7,134 nucleotides of DNA, from the NCBI GenBank assembly GCA_003552605.1, contig PUNN01000407.1:1-7134 (forward strand). The letters are read 5' to 3'. Positions 1-6,821 of this stretch are shown here, piece by piece. The stretch comes from Phycisphaeraceae bacterium (GTDB taxonomy: Bacteria > Planctomycetota > Phycisphaerae > Phycisphaerales > Phycisphaeraceae). The notes under the pieces are model-generated. The model ran no database searches. It saw only the letters and a list, made by a program, of their open reading frames with translations, and was not told the DNA's origin. Within the stretch, counting starts at the first letter, position 1. Each line of letters begins with the position of its first letter. Made by a program: the position numbers and the translations under genes.

Positions 1-904
1 CGAGGAGCTCCTCCACCATCAGGTTCCGCCTGGGCGCCTGGCGGCGGATAAGCGTCAGAACCGCGTGGATGGCCGGGTCCTGCACGGCCAGCACGTCCGT
101 CGACCCCCGCTGGGCGAGGCCGGGGCCCTGGACGTAGACCGGCTGGGCCCGTTGGGGCTGGCCGTCCATCAGGCGGTCGAGGAGGCGGGCGGCCTCTTCG
201 CCCATGCGGTAGCCACCCAGCCGGATGCTGCTGAGGGGTGGGTCGGTCAGGTAGCAGATCAGGTCGTCGTCATTGACGCCGAGGATCGCTAGGTCGCCGG
301 GGATGGAGATGCCCAGCTTCTTCGCCGCCACCATCAGTTCCGCTGCCCGGCCATCGTCGACGGCCATCACACCGCAGGGCTTGTTCAACGTCCGCAGCCA
401 CGCCTGCAAACGGCACTGGGCTGTGTCCCATCGCTCGACGCTCGACTCGGGCATGAGGACCTCTTCGCACACCGTGGCCGTGCGCCCCGCCGCGGCCAGG
501 CGCGCCAGGAACGCCCCCTTGCGGAGTCGCGAGTAGAGCTTGGTCCGGTCCCCGCAGAACGCGAAGTGCACCAGGCCTCGGGCCATCAGGTGCTCGGCCG
601 CGGCCGCCCCGATGAACTCGTGGTCCGGCCAGATCGAGGGCAGCCCGCACCGGCCGCGACGGCTGGTGACGTTCACAACGGCCGGCGCCATCCGCCGCAG
701 CTTGGCCGCGTGGGCCCGGCTGTGCACGAGGGCGATGATCCCATCGTAGCGGGCGTCCTGGCGGATCGGCTCGAAGCCCATCGTGTCCTGCGCCGAGACG
801 ACCCATTCGGGCCGGTCCCTGGCGTACGCGATGACCCCCTCGTAGATCCGTCGAAGGAAGGTCACGTTGGCCGTGAGCATGATGGCGATGCGCCGGGTGG
901 GCAT
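1..904 (-). CDS. XylR-like transcriptional regulator (LacI-type sugar-binding domain plus AraC-type DNA-binding domain), partial at 3' end
   Basis: The visible 301 residues read as a periplasmic-binding-protein-like sugar sensor with no N-terminal helix-turn-helix: it opens directly with a beta strand, PTRRIAIML, at residues 2-10. Sensor motifs include RYDGIIALV (about residues 54-62), VMAVDDGRAAELM (about 180-192) and a LacI-type segment GDLAILGVNDDDLICYLTDPPLSSI (about 203-227). After RGSTDVLAVQDP (266-277) comes the start of an AraC-type domain, with the first helix at about 278-287 and NLMVEELL at 294-301, where the window ends. Relative to XylR (about 390 residues) roughly 90 residues carrying the DNA-contacting helices are missing. 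The start is well fixed: GGAAGGAG lies 8 bases upstream (913-920) and an in-frame TAG sits at 929-931. The gene is divergent from the enzyme operon, so it is probably its local activator, responding to a sugar. The ligand is unknown and need not be xylose. Confidence 0.93.
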   Translation of the reverse strand, partial: MPTRRIAIMLTANVTFLRRIYEGVIAYARDRPEWVVSAQDTMGFEPIRQDARYDGIIALVHSRAHAAKLRRMAPAVVNVTSRRGRCGLPSIWPDHEFIGAAAAEHLMARGLVHFAFCGDRTKLYSRLRKGAFLARLAAAGRTATVCEEVLMPESSVERWDTAQCRLQAWLRTLNKPCGVMAVDDGRAAELMVAAKKLGISIPGDLAILGVNDDDLICYLTDPPLSSIRLGGYRMGEEAARLLDRLMDGQPQRAQPVYVQGPGLAQRGSTDVLAVQDPAIHAVLTLIRRQAPRRNLMVEELL

Positions 905-947
905 GACGCGCTCTCCTTCCGAGCCAGCCTACGGCGTGGTGGCCGGG

Positions 948-977
948 AATGCCAGCGGGGCTGCGCAAAATGCCATC
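948..977. promoter_or_regulatory. Candidate regulator binding site: two direct repeats 21 bp apart in the divergent promoter
   Basis: AATGCCAGC at 948-956 and AATGCCATC at 969-977 match at 8 of 9 positions and start exactly 21 bp apart, about two helical turns. AraC-type regulators, including XylR, typically bind direct repeats with this kind of spacing, and the gene for such a regulator starts 44 bp away. A weak -10-like TATACC lies at 1000-1005 toward the GH29 gene, with no good -35 match upstream, as expected of an activator-dependent promoter. Two TGGCA copies at 1018-1022 and 1023-1027 are the inverted version of the repeat core. The operator role is inferred from position and spacing only. 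Confidence 0.35.
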
Positions 978-1079
978 GCCCCCGCCCGGCGCCGCGCGAT
1001 ATACCGTGAGAAGAACGTGGCATGGCACGCGCGGCGAGAGGATCGGCCGCGAGATCCTACGCATTCCCAGGAGAGCCCG

Positions 1080-2351
1080 ATGGCCGAGTATCTGTGTCGC
1101 AGGGACTACGAGGAGCAGATCGCCGCGAGCCGGGACGAGCGGATGGCGTGGTGGCGGGAAGCGCGGTTCGGCATGTTCGTGCACTACGGGCTTTACGCCC
1201 ACTACGGCCGTAACGAGTGGGTTCAGACGCTCGAGAACATCCCCGTCGAGGAGTACGAGACCACGGCTGATACGTTCGCGCCCCGCCCGTGTTGTCCACG
1301 GGAATGGGCTCAACTGGCGGTCGAGGCGGGCACGAAGTACATGGTGCTGACCACCAAGCACCACGAGGGCTTCTGCCTGTGGGATACGCAGATGACCGAC
1401 TTCAACTCGGTGCAGCGCGGGCCCGGGCGCGACATTGTGGCCGAATACGTGGAAGCCTGCCGCGAGTTCGGGCTGAAGGTCGGCTTCTACTACTCGCTGA
1501 TGGACTGGCACCACGCCGACGGCTGGCGTTGCATGACCGACAGCGACGCGGCGGAGCGGTTCCGGCAGTTCACCCGCGGCTGCGTGCGGGAGTTGATGAG
1601 CAACTACGGGCCGATCGACATCCTCTGGTACGACGTGCCACGTCCGCTGGAGAGCTACGATGGGTGGGGGTCGCTGGAGACCAACCAGATGGCCCGCCAA
1701 CTGCAGCCTGGGCTGATCATCAACGACCGCAGCAGGCTCGACGAAGATTTCGGCACGCCCGAAGGACAGGTGGCGATCCAGGATCGGGACTGGGAAGCCT
1801 GCATGACATTCAATGGCATCAGTTGGGGTTACGTGCCGTCCGACCAGGCAGCCCCGGACAGCTACAACATCCGCGGCATCCTGCGCATGCTGCACACGGC
1901 TTGCGCGGGGGCGGGCAACCTGCTGCTGAACATCGGCCCGATGCCTGACGGCTCGGTTCCATCCGAGGCGGTTGGGCCGCTCAGGCAGGTCGGGCGGTGG
2001 CTCAAGAAGCACGGGGAGGTGGTCTATGGCCCGCGGGACCGCGGCCAGCCCACGTGCTGCGGCTGGGCCGACGCCACCGTCAGCGGCAACAAGGTCCACC
2101 TCTGGACGAAGATCTGGCCGGACGGGCCGGCAGGCATCGGCGGCTTCAAGACGCCGCTCAAGTCGGCCAGGCTCATCGGCGACGATCGCCCAATCGCCTT
2201 CGAGCAGCAGGATGAGAGGATCATCCTGACGGACCTGCCGAAGGAATCTCCCGACCCGATCGCCAACCGGGCCGTGATCGAACTCGAGTTCACCGGGCCG
2301 CCCATTCACGCCATGGGCAGCCGGTATCGTCATCTGCAGTGGCTGCAGTAG
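1080..2351 (+). CDS. GH29 family alpha-L-fucosidase, probably cytoplasmic
   Basis: This 423-residue protein has the hallmarks of glycoside hydrolase family 29, retaining enzymes that remove terminal alpha-L-fucose. The N-terminal catalytic barrel (about residues 15-315) contains FGMFVHYGLY (30-39), TKHHEGFCLWD (92-102), GFYYSLMDWHHADG (135-148) and GPIDILWYD (177-185). D185 fits the family's catalytic nucleophile. E228 in FGTPEGQ is the best acid/base candidate, 43 residues later, a spacing close to that in the Thermotoga enzyme. ISWGY (247-251) and NLLLNIGPMPDG (280-291) are further family motifs. Residues about 320-405 form a short C-terminal beta domain. No signal peptide is seen. The start is set by AGGAG at 1069-1073, 6 bases before ATG. 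The frame is open further upstream to 867, but using it would overlap the divergent regulator and lacks family similarity. It is first in the + strand cluster, 49 bp before the next gene. Fucosidase activity is likely; linkage preference is unknown. Confidence 0.95.
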   Translation: MAEYLCRRDYEEQIAASRDERMAWWREARFGMFVHYGLYAHYGRNEWVQTLENIPVEEYETTADTFAPRPCCPREWAQLAVEAGTKYMVLTTKHHEGFCLWDTQMTDFNSVQRGPGRDIVAEYVEACREFGLKVGFYYSLMDWHHADGWRCMTDSDAAERFRQFTRGCVRELMSNYGPIDILWYDVPRPLESYDGWGSLETNQMARQLQPGLIINDRSRLDEDFGTPEGQVAIQDRDWEACMTFNGISWGYVPSDQAAPDSYNIRGILRMLHTACAGAGNLLLNIGPMPDGSVPSEAVGPLRQVGRWLKKHGEVVYGPRDRGQPTCCGWADATVSGNKVHLWTKIWPDGPAGIGGFKTPLKSARLIGDDRPIAFEQQDERIILTDLPKESPDPIANRAVIELEFTGPPIHAMGSRYRHLQWLQ

Positions 2352-2365
2352 GCGCTGGTGGCAGC

Positions 2366-2384
2366 CTGGTTCACGGTGAACCAG
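2366..2384. repeat. 19-bp inverted repeat with perfect 9-bp arms in the GH29/GH95-like spacer
   Basis: CTGGTTCAC, one central G, then GTGAACCAG form a perfect inverted repeat within a 49-bp spacer. It ends 5 bases before the GGAGAG ribosome binding site (2390-2395) of the downstream gene. As DNA it looks like a dimeric repressor or activator site. As RNA it could fold into an 8-bp stem with a CGG loop just upstream of the ribosome binding site. No T-run follows, so it is not a standard intrinsic terminator. The function is not known. Confidence 0.6.
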
Positions 2385-2400
2385 CACACGGAGAGCTCGG

Positions 2401-4587
2401 ATGTCAGGCAAAGATGCACTTGACACGCTGGCAGAGTCGCCGGCTGAGCAGAGCAAGCGCATTGTTTCGTCGCACCAGATGGTCTTCAGCGCGCCGCCGA
2501 ACAATACCCCGTCGAACACGGCCGTCGATGGGCCGCTGCTGGGCAATGGGGACCTCACCGTCGCCATGGGCGGCGTCCCGAAGCAACAGCACCTGTTGCT
2601 CTGCAAGAACGACCTGTGGCGCCTGCAGCACGGCAATGGCAACGCCAGCCCACTTCCGTTCGGTCACTTGACGATCTCCATCGCCGATCTGGAAGGTGCC
2701 TCGTATACGATCACTCAGGACCTCTATTCGGCCACCACAACGGGCAGTTTCCAACGGAAAGAGGCCGCTGTCGGTATGACTTGTTACGTGGCGGCCACGG
2801 CGAATCTGCTGGTGGTGGAACTCGTCGCCACAGGCAGGCCCGCGAAAGTCAGTGTTGCTCTGCAGGTGGCGGAGGGCCGGGGCGCGGAAGCGACGGCCGG
2901 CAGAGTGGGGGATATCTTCCGGGCCAGTCGCGCCTTCACCGAAGGGGTGGATATTCCCAGCGGTGCGGCGGTTGCCTTCAAAACGCTGGGGGCCGAGCCA
3001 TCCGAAGACGGTTCCTTCCTGCTCACGCCTGGCAAACCAGTTACGCTGGTCCTGGCGATCCAGAGCATGTTCCAGAGCGACCGTTATGTGGACGAGGCGG
3101 TCAGTGCCGTGTCGGAGGTCGCCGTCGCCGCCGACCTGGCGAACCTCCGGCAGGCGCACGAAGCGTGGTGGGCGGCGTACTGGGAAAGGTCCTACGTCGA
3201 CATCGGCGACCCGGTGATCGAGAAGCAGTACTACCTCTCCCTGTACGGGCTGGGCAGTTGCTCGCGCGACCCGGATTTTCCGCCGGCCATCTTCGGTTGG
3301 ACGACAAGCGACAACCCGGCTTGGAACGGGGATTACCACCTCAACTACAACCATCAGGCGCCCTTCTACGGCCTGGCCCGTGCCAACCGGCTGGAGCAGG
3401 CCGACCCGCACGATGCACCGCTGCTCGACTTTCTCGAACGCGGCCGCCGGCATTGCCGCACGATTTTCGGGTTCGATGGCGCGGTGTACCCCGTTGGCAT
3501 CGGGCCCAGGGGCATCGAGACCACCTACGGTTTGGATCTGCCTGACGACGGGCCGGTCAAGCTCGTCGAGCAGGGATGTTTCCTGCTGGGGCAACGCACC
3601 AACGCGGCCTACGGCATCGTCAACATGGCGACTCGCTGGTACGCCACCTGCGATCGGACCTATGGGGCCCGGATACTGCCCTTTGTCCGGCAGGTCGCTA
3701 CGTTCTGGGAAAACTACCTGACATGGGATGAGCCCGGGCAACGCTATGTCGTCCAGAACGATGCCTGCCACGAGAATTCGGGACCGGACACCAACTCGTG
3801 CCTCTCGCTCGCCCTTGTCCGCACCACGCTGGAACTGGCGATCGACCTGTGCCGGACGCTGGACCGTGACTGCGATCGCTGCGAGCAGTGGGACCACATC
3901 CTTCATCGTCTCAGCGGCTACAGCACCCAGCAGCGCGAGGGTAAGATGGTCTTTCGCTACTGCGAGCGGGGAACCGCATGGCGGGACAGCAACACCATCG
4001 GCATCCAGCACATCTATCCGGCCGGCCAGGTCCATCTGGACAGCGACCCGGACCTGCTCGAGATCGCCCGGAACACCATCGAGGTCATGGCCCGCTGGCA
4101 CGACAACAACGGCGCGAACAGTTTCTTCCCCGCGGCCGTCCGGGCAGGGTATGACCCGGAAACGGTCCTGCGGGAACTTCGCAAGTACGCCGAAGATACC
4201 TGGCCCAACGGGTTCCGGGCCGGCAACGCACACGGCATCGAAAACTTCAGCACCGTGCCCAACACGATCAACGAGATGCTCTGCATGGATCACGGCGGGG
4301 TGCTGCGGCTGTTCCGGGTCTGGCCGAAGGACAGGGATGCCTCTTTCCGTAACATCCGCTGCCGGGGCGCGTTTCTGGCATCAGGTGAGTTGAAGAACCG
4401 GGTTGTGCGCCACGTGACCATCCTTAGCGAGAAGGGCCGTCCCTGCACCGTTGAAAACCCGTGGCCAGGACACGATGTGTCCATCTTCCGCAATGGGAGC
4501 GAAGCCGGAAGGCGGTCTGGCGCTCGCTTCACATTTGAGACGGAGCCCGGTGAATCCATCCATCTGATACCGGCAGGGAACGCCTGA
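2401..4587 (+). CDS. GH95-like glycoside hydrolase (putative alpha-L-fucosidase/alpha-L-galactosidase), divergent
   Basis: This 728-residue protein follows GH95 architecture: an N-terminal beta-sandwich (about 28-240, with GPLLGNGDLTVAMGG at 44-58 and LCKNDLWRL at 67-75), a linker with AHEAWWAAYWERSYVDIGD (252-270), an (alpha/alpha)6 barrel (about 275-630) and a C-terminal beta domain (about 635-728). GH95 enzymes are inverting and cleave alpha-1,2-L-fucosyl or alpha-L-galactosyl groups. Active-site candidates are N315 and N317 in DYHLNYNHQ and E458 in HENSGPD as general acid. They map in order and at about the expected spacing to N421, N423 and E566 of the bifidobacterial AfcA enzyme. The catalytic base Asp of the family falls on E614 in HGIENFSTVPNTINEML. 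No signal peptide is visible. GGAGAG at 2390-2395 supports the start. The fold assignment is fairly firm; activity is uncertain because overall similarity looks low. It is probably co-transcribed with the GH29 gene. Confidence 0.78.
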   Translation: MSGKDALDTLAESPAEQSKRIVSSHQMVFSAPPNNTPSNTAVDGPLLGNGDLTVAMGGVPKQQHLLLCKNDLWRLQHGNGNASPLPFGHLTISIADLEGASYTITQDLYSATTTGSFQRKEAAVGMTCYVAATANLLVVELVATGRPAKVSVALQVAEGRGAEATAGRVGDIFRASRAFTEGVDIPSGAAVAFKTLGAEPSEDGSFLLTPGKPVTLVLAIQSMFQSDRYVDEAVSAVSEVAVAADLANLRQAHEAWWAAYWERSYVDIGDPVIEKQYYLSLYGLGSCSRDPDFPPAIFGWTTSDNPAWNGDYHLNYNHQAPFYGLARANRLEQADPHDAPLLDFLERGRRHCRTIFGFDGAVYPVGIGPRGIETTYGLDLPDDGPVKLVEQGCFLLGQRTNAAYGIVNMATRWYATCDRTYGARILPFVRQVATFWENYLTWDEPGQRYVVQNDACHENSGPDTNSCLSLALVRTTLELAIDLCRTLDRDCDRCEQWDHILHRLSGYSTQQREGKMVFRYCERGTAWRDSNTIGIQHIYPAGQVHLDSDPDLLEIARNTIEVMARWHDNNGANSFFPAAVRAGYDPETVLRELRKYAEDTWPNGFRAGNAHGIENFSTVPNTINEMLCMDHGGVLRLFRVWPKDRDASFRNIRCRGAFLASGELKNRVVRHVTILSEKGRPCTVENPWPGHDVSIFRNGSEAGRRSGARFTFETEPGESIHLIPAGNA

Positions 4588-4598
4588 GGAACACGCCG

Positions 4599-4781
4599 AT
4601 GGCTCATCACTTCAACAACGTAGAGCCGCAAGAACGGCCGATCTTCGCCCGTGCTGCGGGGCTGCACTCGCCCGCGCAGCCCCAGCCGATCGCGGCCAGC
4701 CGATGTGAGGCTGCGGCCGTAAAGTGTGCGCCATATGAATTGTGCCAAGACAGCGAAGGAACGCCTGCCAAATGCCCATGA
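4599..4781 (+). CDS. Possible small protein of 60 residues, unrecognised
   Basis: An ATG at 4599 lies 8 bases after GAGGA (4586-4590), which overlaps the stop codon of the GH95-like gene. The frame runs 60 codons to a TGA at 4779-4781 that overlaps the ATG at 4778-4780 in the next gene (ATGA), a layout typical of translational coupling. The predicted protein is rich in Ala and Pro, has four cysteines clustered in its second half (near CEAAAVKCAPYELCQ and the C-terminal KCP), and has no membrane segment or signal peptide. No family is recognised. It may be a real small protein, a leader ORF that carries ribosomes to the heparinase-like gene, or a chance ORF in GC-rich DNA. Two hairpins fall inside it. 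Confidence 0.33.
   Translation: MAHHFNNVEPQERPIFARAAGLHSPAQPQPIAASRCEAAAVKCAPYELCQDSEGTPAKCP
4658..4683 (+). repeat. GC-rich hairpin (8-bp perfect stem)
   Basis: GGGGCTGC at 4658-4665 and GCAGCCCC at 4676-4683 are perfect inverted repeats around a 10-base loop. The hairpin is in the long spacer before the heparinase-like gene. No T-run follows, so an intrinsic terminator is unlikely; an RNA processing or stability element is possible. Confidence 0.45.
4693..4719 (+). repeat. Second hairpin in the same spacer (9-bp stem with a 2-base bulge)
   Basis: CGGCCAGCC at 4693-4701 can pair with GGCT (4709-4712) and GGCCG (4715-4719) around the loop GATGTGA, with GC bulged at 4713-4714. It starts 9 bases after the first hairpin and lacks a following T-run. 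Its tandem position with the first hairpin is the main reason to list it. Confidence 0.35.
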
Positions 4782-6769
4782 TTGAACCAGATGCACAGAA
4801 CTTTGACTACCCCAGGCCCCACAGGCTTTGGCACGATGATGTCATGGCCCAGCGCCTTCGGCAATTGCTGAAGGACGGTCATCCCCATGTCACCGGATTG
4901 TTGAGCTGTGTCAGAAAGTCGGCCGACCTCTCGCTGGATGAGGTGATGAAAACTGACGCCAAGGGGCATGACGACGCCAGCTCCTGTGCCGGTTATCCCG
5001 TCTCCTGTGCGGTAGCATACCTGCTCAGCGGCGAGGTCGAATACGCCCGCAAGGCCAGGCTGGTTGTCCATCACATGTGTCAGTCCTGGCACCGCTTCGA
5101 CCTGGGCGTTGCCGGTCTGAGCGTCCAGGCCACCATCGTTCAGCAATGCTGTGCCGATGCCTGGTCGCAGGTGGAGCGGTTGACCTTCGATGCCCTGTTG
5201 GCCCGACTCGCCCTGGCCATATACCAGGTTCGTGAAGCCAATCCCTACCATGTGGGCAACAACTGGTGGGCCGTGACTCACAGTGGTTCCCTGATGGCCG
5301 CCCTGGCCAGCCATGGCCAGATGAAGGACGATGGTGGACTCTGGGATCATTCCGAACTGATCGCCTTCTGCGGTCAGCGCATCGCGGCGTTCTGCAAGCA
5401 TTTCGGCGATGCGGGCCTCTACCACGAGGGACCGGGCTATCAGGCCTACGCCTGCGGTGGGCTCTTGCCGGCCTTGCTGGCTTGGCGCTCCTGCGGTGGA
5501 CCAGACCTGTTTGAGCGTTATCCCAACCTGTGCCGGATGGGACCGAGCATGGCGGCGATCACATGTGCCCGCTACAACCTGACCGATGCTCAAGGGCAAG
5601 CCCCGGAATGGGGCAGCTCCATCAGTTGGAACGACCATGGCCAAGGCTGGGATGCAGGAACCATGGACAACATCCTCCTCGGGATGGCCCCCGAAGCGCA
5701 GCGTGGTGCTTTGGTCAACTGGTGGAACCGGATGTGGGGGCATGCCAGCCCCAAAAAGACGTACGCCCCCTGGGTCCATGGCCTCTACTTCGCGGCGGTC
5801 TGCTACCCGTACGATACCGGGGAGCGCGACCCCAACACAGCACTGCCCCGTTACATCAGCGATAGCCGTCAGGGACTCTGGATCGTTCGGGACCGTTACC
5901 AGGATCAGGACGATGCCATCCTGGGCGCATATGCCCGGACCACCCACGTAGGGGGGCACAGCCATTACGATGCCGGCGCCATCCGCATGCTCGCCCTCAA
6001 CCACGACTGGATCCTTGGTGGCGGCAATGGCCAACCCCTCCCTGAATGGCAAAGCACGGTCTGCGCTGCCGAGCAAGAGTGGCGGCAGGAGTCTCAGAAC
6101 CATGGCATGGTGATCTGGGATGAGGTGAACGACCATGAGGCCCGAATGGCCATGGACCTGCGTGCCTGCTCCCTGGGCTACCACGAGCGATACATCTCCG
6201 TTCGCTGGGCCACTGAAAGCTCACCTCTGATGCTGGCCCGATTCGACCTGATTGAGCACCAGGCTGGCCGGAAGTGGTGGTGGACCCAACTCTTCGCTCC
6301 GGAACTCAACTGTGAGATCGTTGAGCGAGGGTTTAACCTGCATGCCGAGGATGGAGCCAACATGCAGGTGCGCTTCGTCGGGCATCAACCCGATGAGCTA
6401 ATCGTGGACCATGCGCCCGGCAGTCATCGCATCTTCGGGGACCATCGGATCGATTATCCCGGCCGGCCCTATGTTCGGGCCATCTTCGGTGGTGGCCGCG
6501 CGTTGCAGCACATCTACGCAGTAGCCACCATCCAGAAGGGGGCGGCCCCGACCATCGAGTCAACCGATTCGGGCGTCGGCCTTCGAATCGGGAATACCCC
6601 TTGGCAACGCCCCTTCGCAGCCGCAGTGCCTCCAGCGTTTGAGCTGACAAAGAGCCGTAACCTCTGCCAGTTCCCGAGCGGCCAGGAAGAATGGGACTTT
6701 CCCTTCCCCATCCCAACCCCCCCGACCGCGCGCACCCCCGCCCATCGCGCCTCGGATGGAACCAGATAG
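4772..6769 (+). CDS. Heparinase II/III family protein (putative polysaccharide lyase)
   Basis: This 665-residue protein has the two-part layout of heparinase II/III-type lyases: an N-terminal alpha/alpha toroid (about 20-350) and a C-terminal beta-sandwich region (about 365-620). Toroid signatures are NPYHVGNNWWAVTHSG (157-172) and GLYHEGPGYQAYACGG (215-230). The beta region opens with HVGGHSHYDAGAIRMLALNHDWILGGG (392-418), matching the family's H-x-H-x-x-D segment. In characterised relatives this region carries active-site or metal-binding residues (here H396, H398, D400). Such lyases cleave glycosidic bonds next to uronic acids by beta-elimination. No signal peptide is present. ATG 4772 is preferred because GAAGGA (4755-4760) lies 11 bases upstream; ATG 4778, which overlaps the small ORF's stop, is possible and would remove two residues. 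A GTG at 4742 lacks a ribosome binding site. The last 25 residues are a low-complexity Pro/Arg/Ala tail following the conserved end. The substrate and exact PL family are not identifiable here. Confidence 0.85.
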   Translation: MPMIEPDAQNFDYPRPHRLWHDDVMAQRLRQLLKDGHPHVTGLLSCVRKSADLSLDEVMKTDAKGHDDASSCAGYPVSCAVAYLLSGEVEYARKARLVVHHMCQSWHRFDLGVAGLSVQATIVQQCCADAWSQVERLTFDALLARLALAIYQVREANPYHVGNNWWAVTHSGSLMAALASHGQMKDDGGLWDHSELIAFCGQRIAAFCKHFGDAGLYHEGPGYQAYACGGLLPALLAWRSCGGPDLFERYPNLCRMGPSMAAITCARYNLTDAQGQAPEWGSSISWNDHGQGWDAGTMDNILLGMAPEAQRGALVNWWNRMWGHASPKKTYAPWVHGLYFAAVCYPYDTGERDPNTALPRYISDSRQGLWIVRDRYQDQDDAILGAYARTTHVGGHSHYDAGAIRMLALNHDWILGGGNGQPLPEWQSTVCAAEQEWRQESQNHGMVIWDEVNDHEARMAMDLRACSLGYHERYISVRWATESSPLMLARFDLIEHQAGRKWWWTQLFAPELNCEIVERGFNLHAEDGANMQVRFVGHQPDELIVDHAPGSHRIFGDHRIDYPGRPYVRAIFGGGRALQHIYAVATIQKGAAPTIESTDSGVGLRIGNTPWQRPFAAAVPPAFELTKSRNLCQFPSGQEEWDFPFPIPTPPTARTPAHRASDGTR

Positions 6770-6821
6770 CCTGTCAGCAATCGCCGCGTCAAGGCGGCCC
6801 AAAATCGGAGCGACCAGAACG

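Noticed and set aside
867..1079. N-terminal extension of the GH29 protein by 71 codons
   Set aside because: It would overlap the divergent regulator's start and promoter, shows no GH29 similarity, and the ATG at 1080 has a well-spaced AGGAG.
270..2642. Long open frame on the - strand (about 790 codons) spanning the regulator and GH29 genes
   Set aside because: It runs antisense to the GH29 gene and in a different frame from the regulator on the same strand, and its translation is Arg/Pro/His-rich with no family motifs. It is an open frame produced by GC-rich coding DNA.
2404..4293. Antisense open frame of about 629 codons across the GH95-like gene
   Set aside because: Its composition is typical of a complementary-strand shadow and it has no recognisable domain, whereas the + strand frame shows GH95 motifs throughout.
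4742..4771. GTG start for the heparinase-like gene
   Set aside because: No ribosome binding site precedes it, while ATG 4772 has GAAGGA upstream.
4607..6184. Antisense open frame of about 525 codons across the heparinase-like gene
   Set aside because: It has no domain signature and no ribosome binding site of note, and the + strand frame is clearly the gene.
6783..6798. Hairpin GCCGC/GCGGC in the spacer before the GH28 gene considered as a terminator
   Set aside because: It has only a 5-bp stem and no T-tract, in GC-rich DNA where such short pairs are common.
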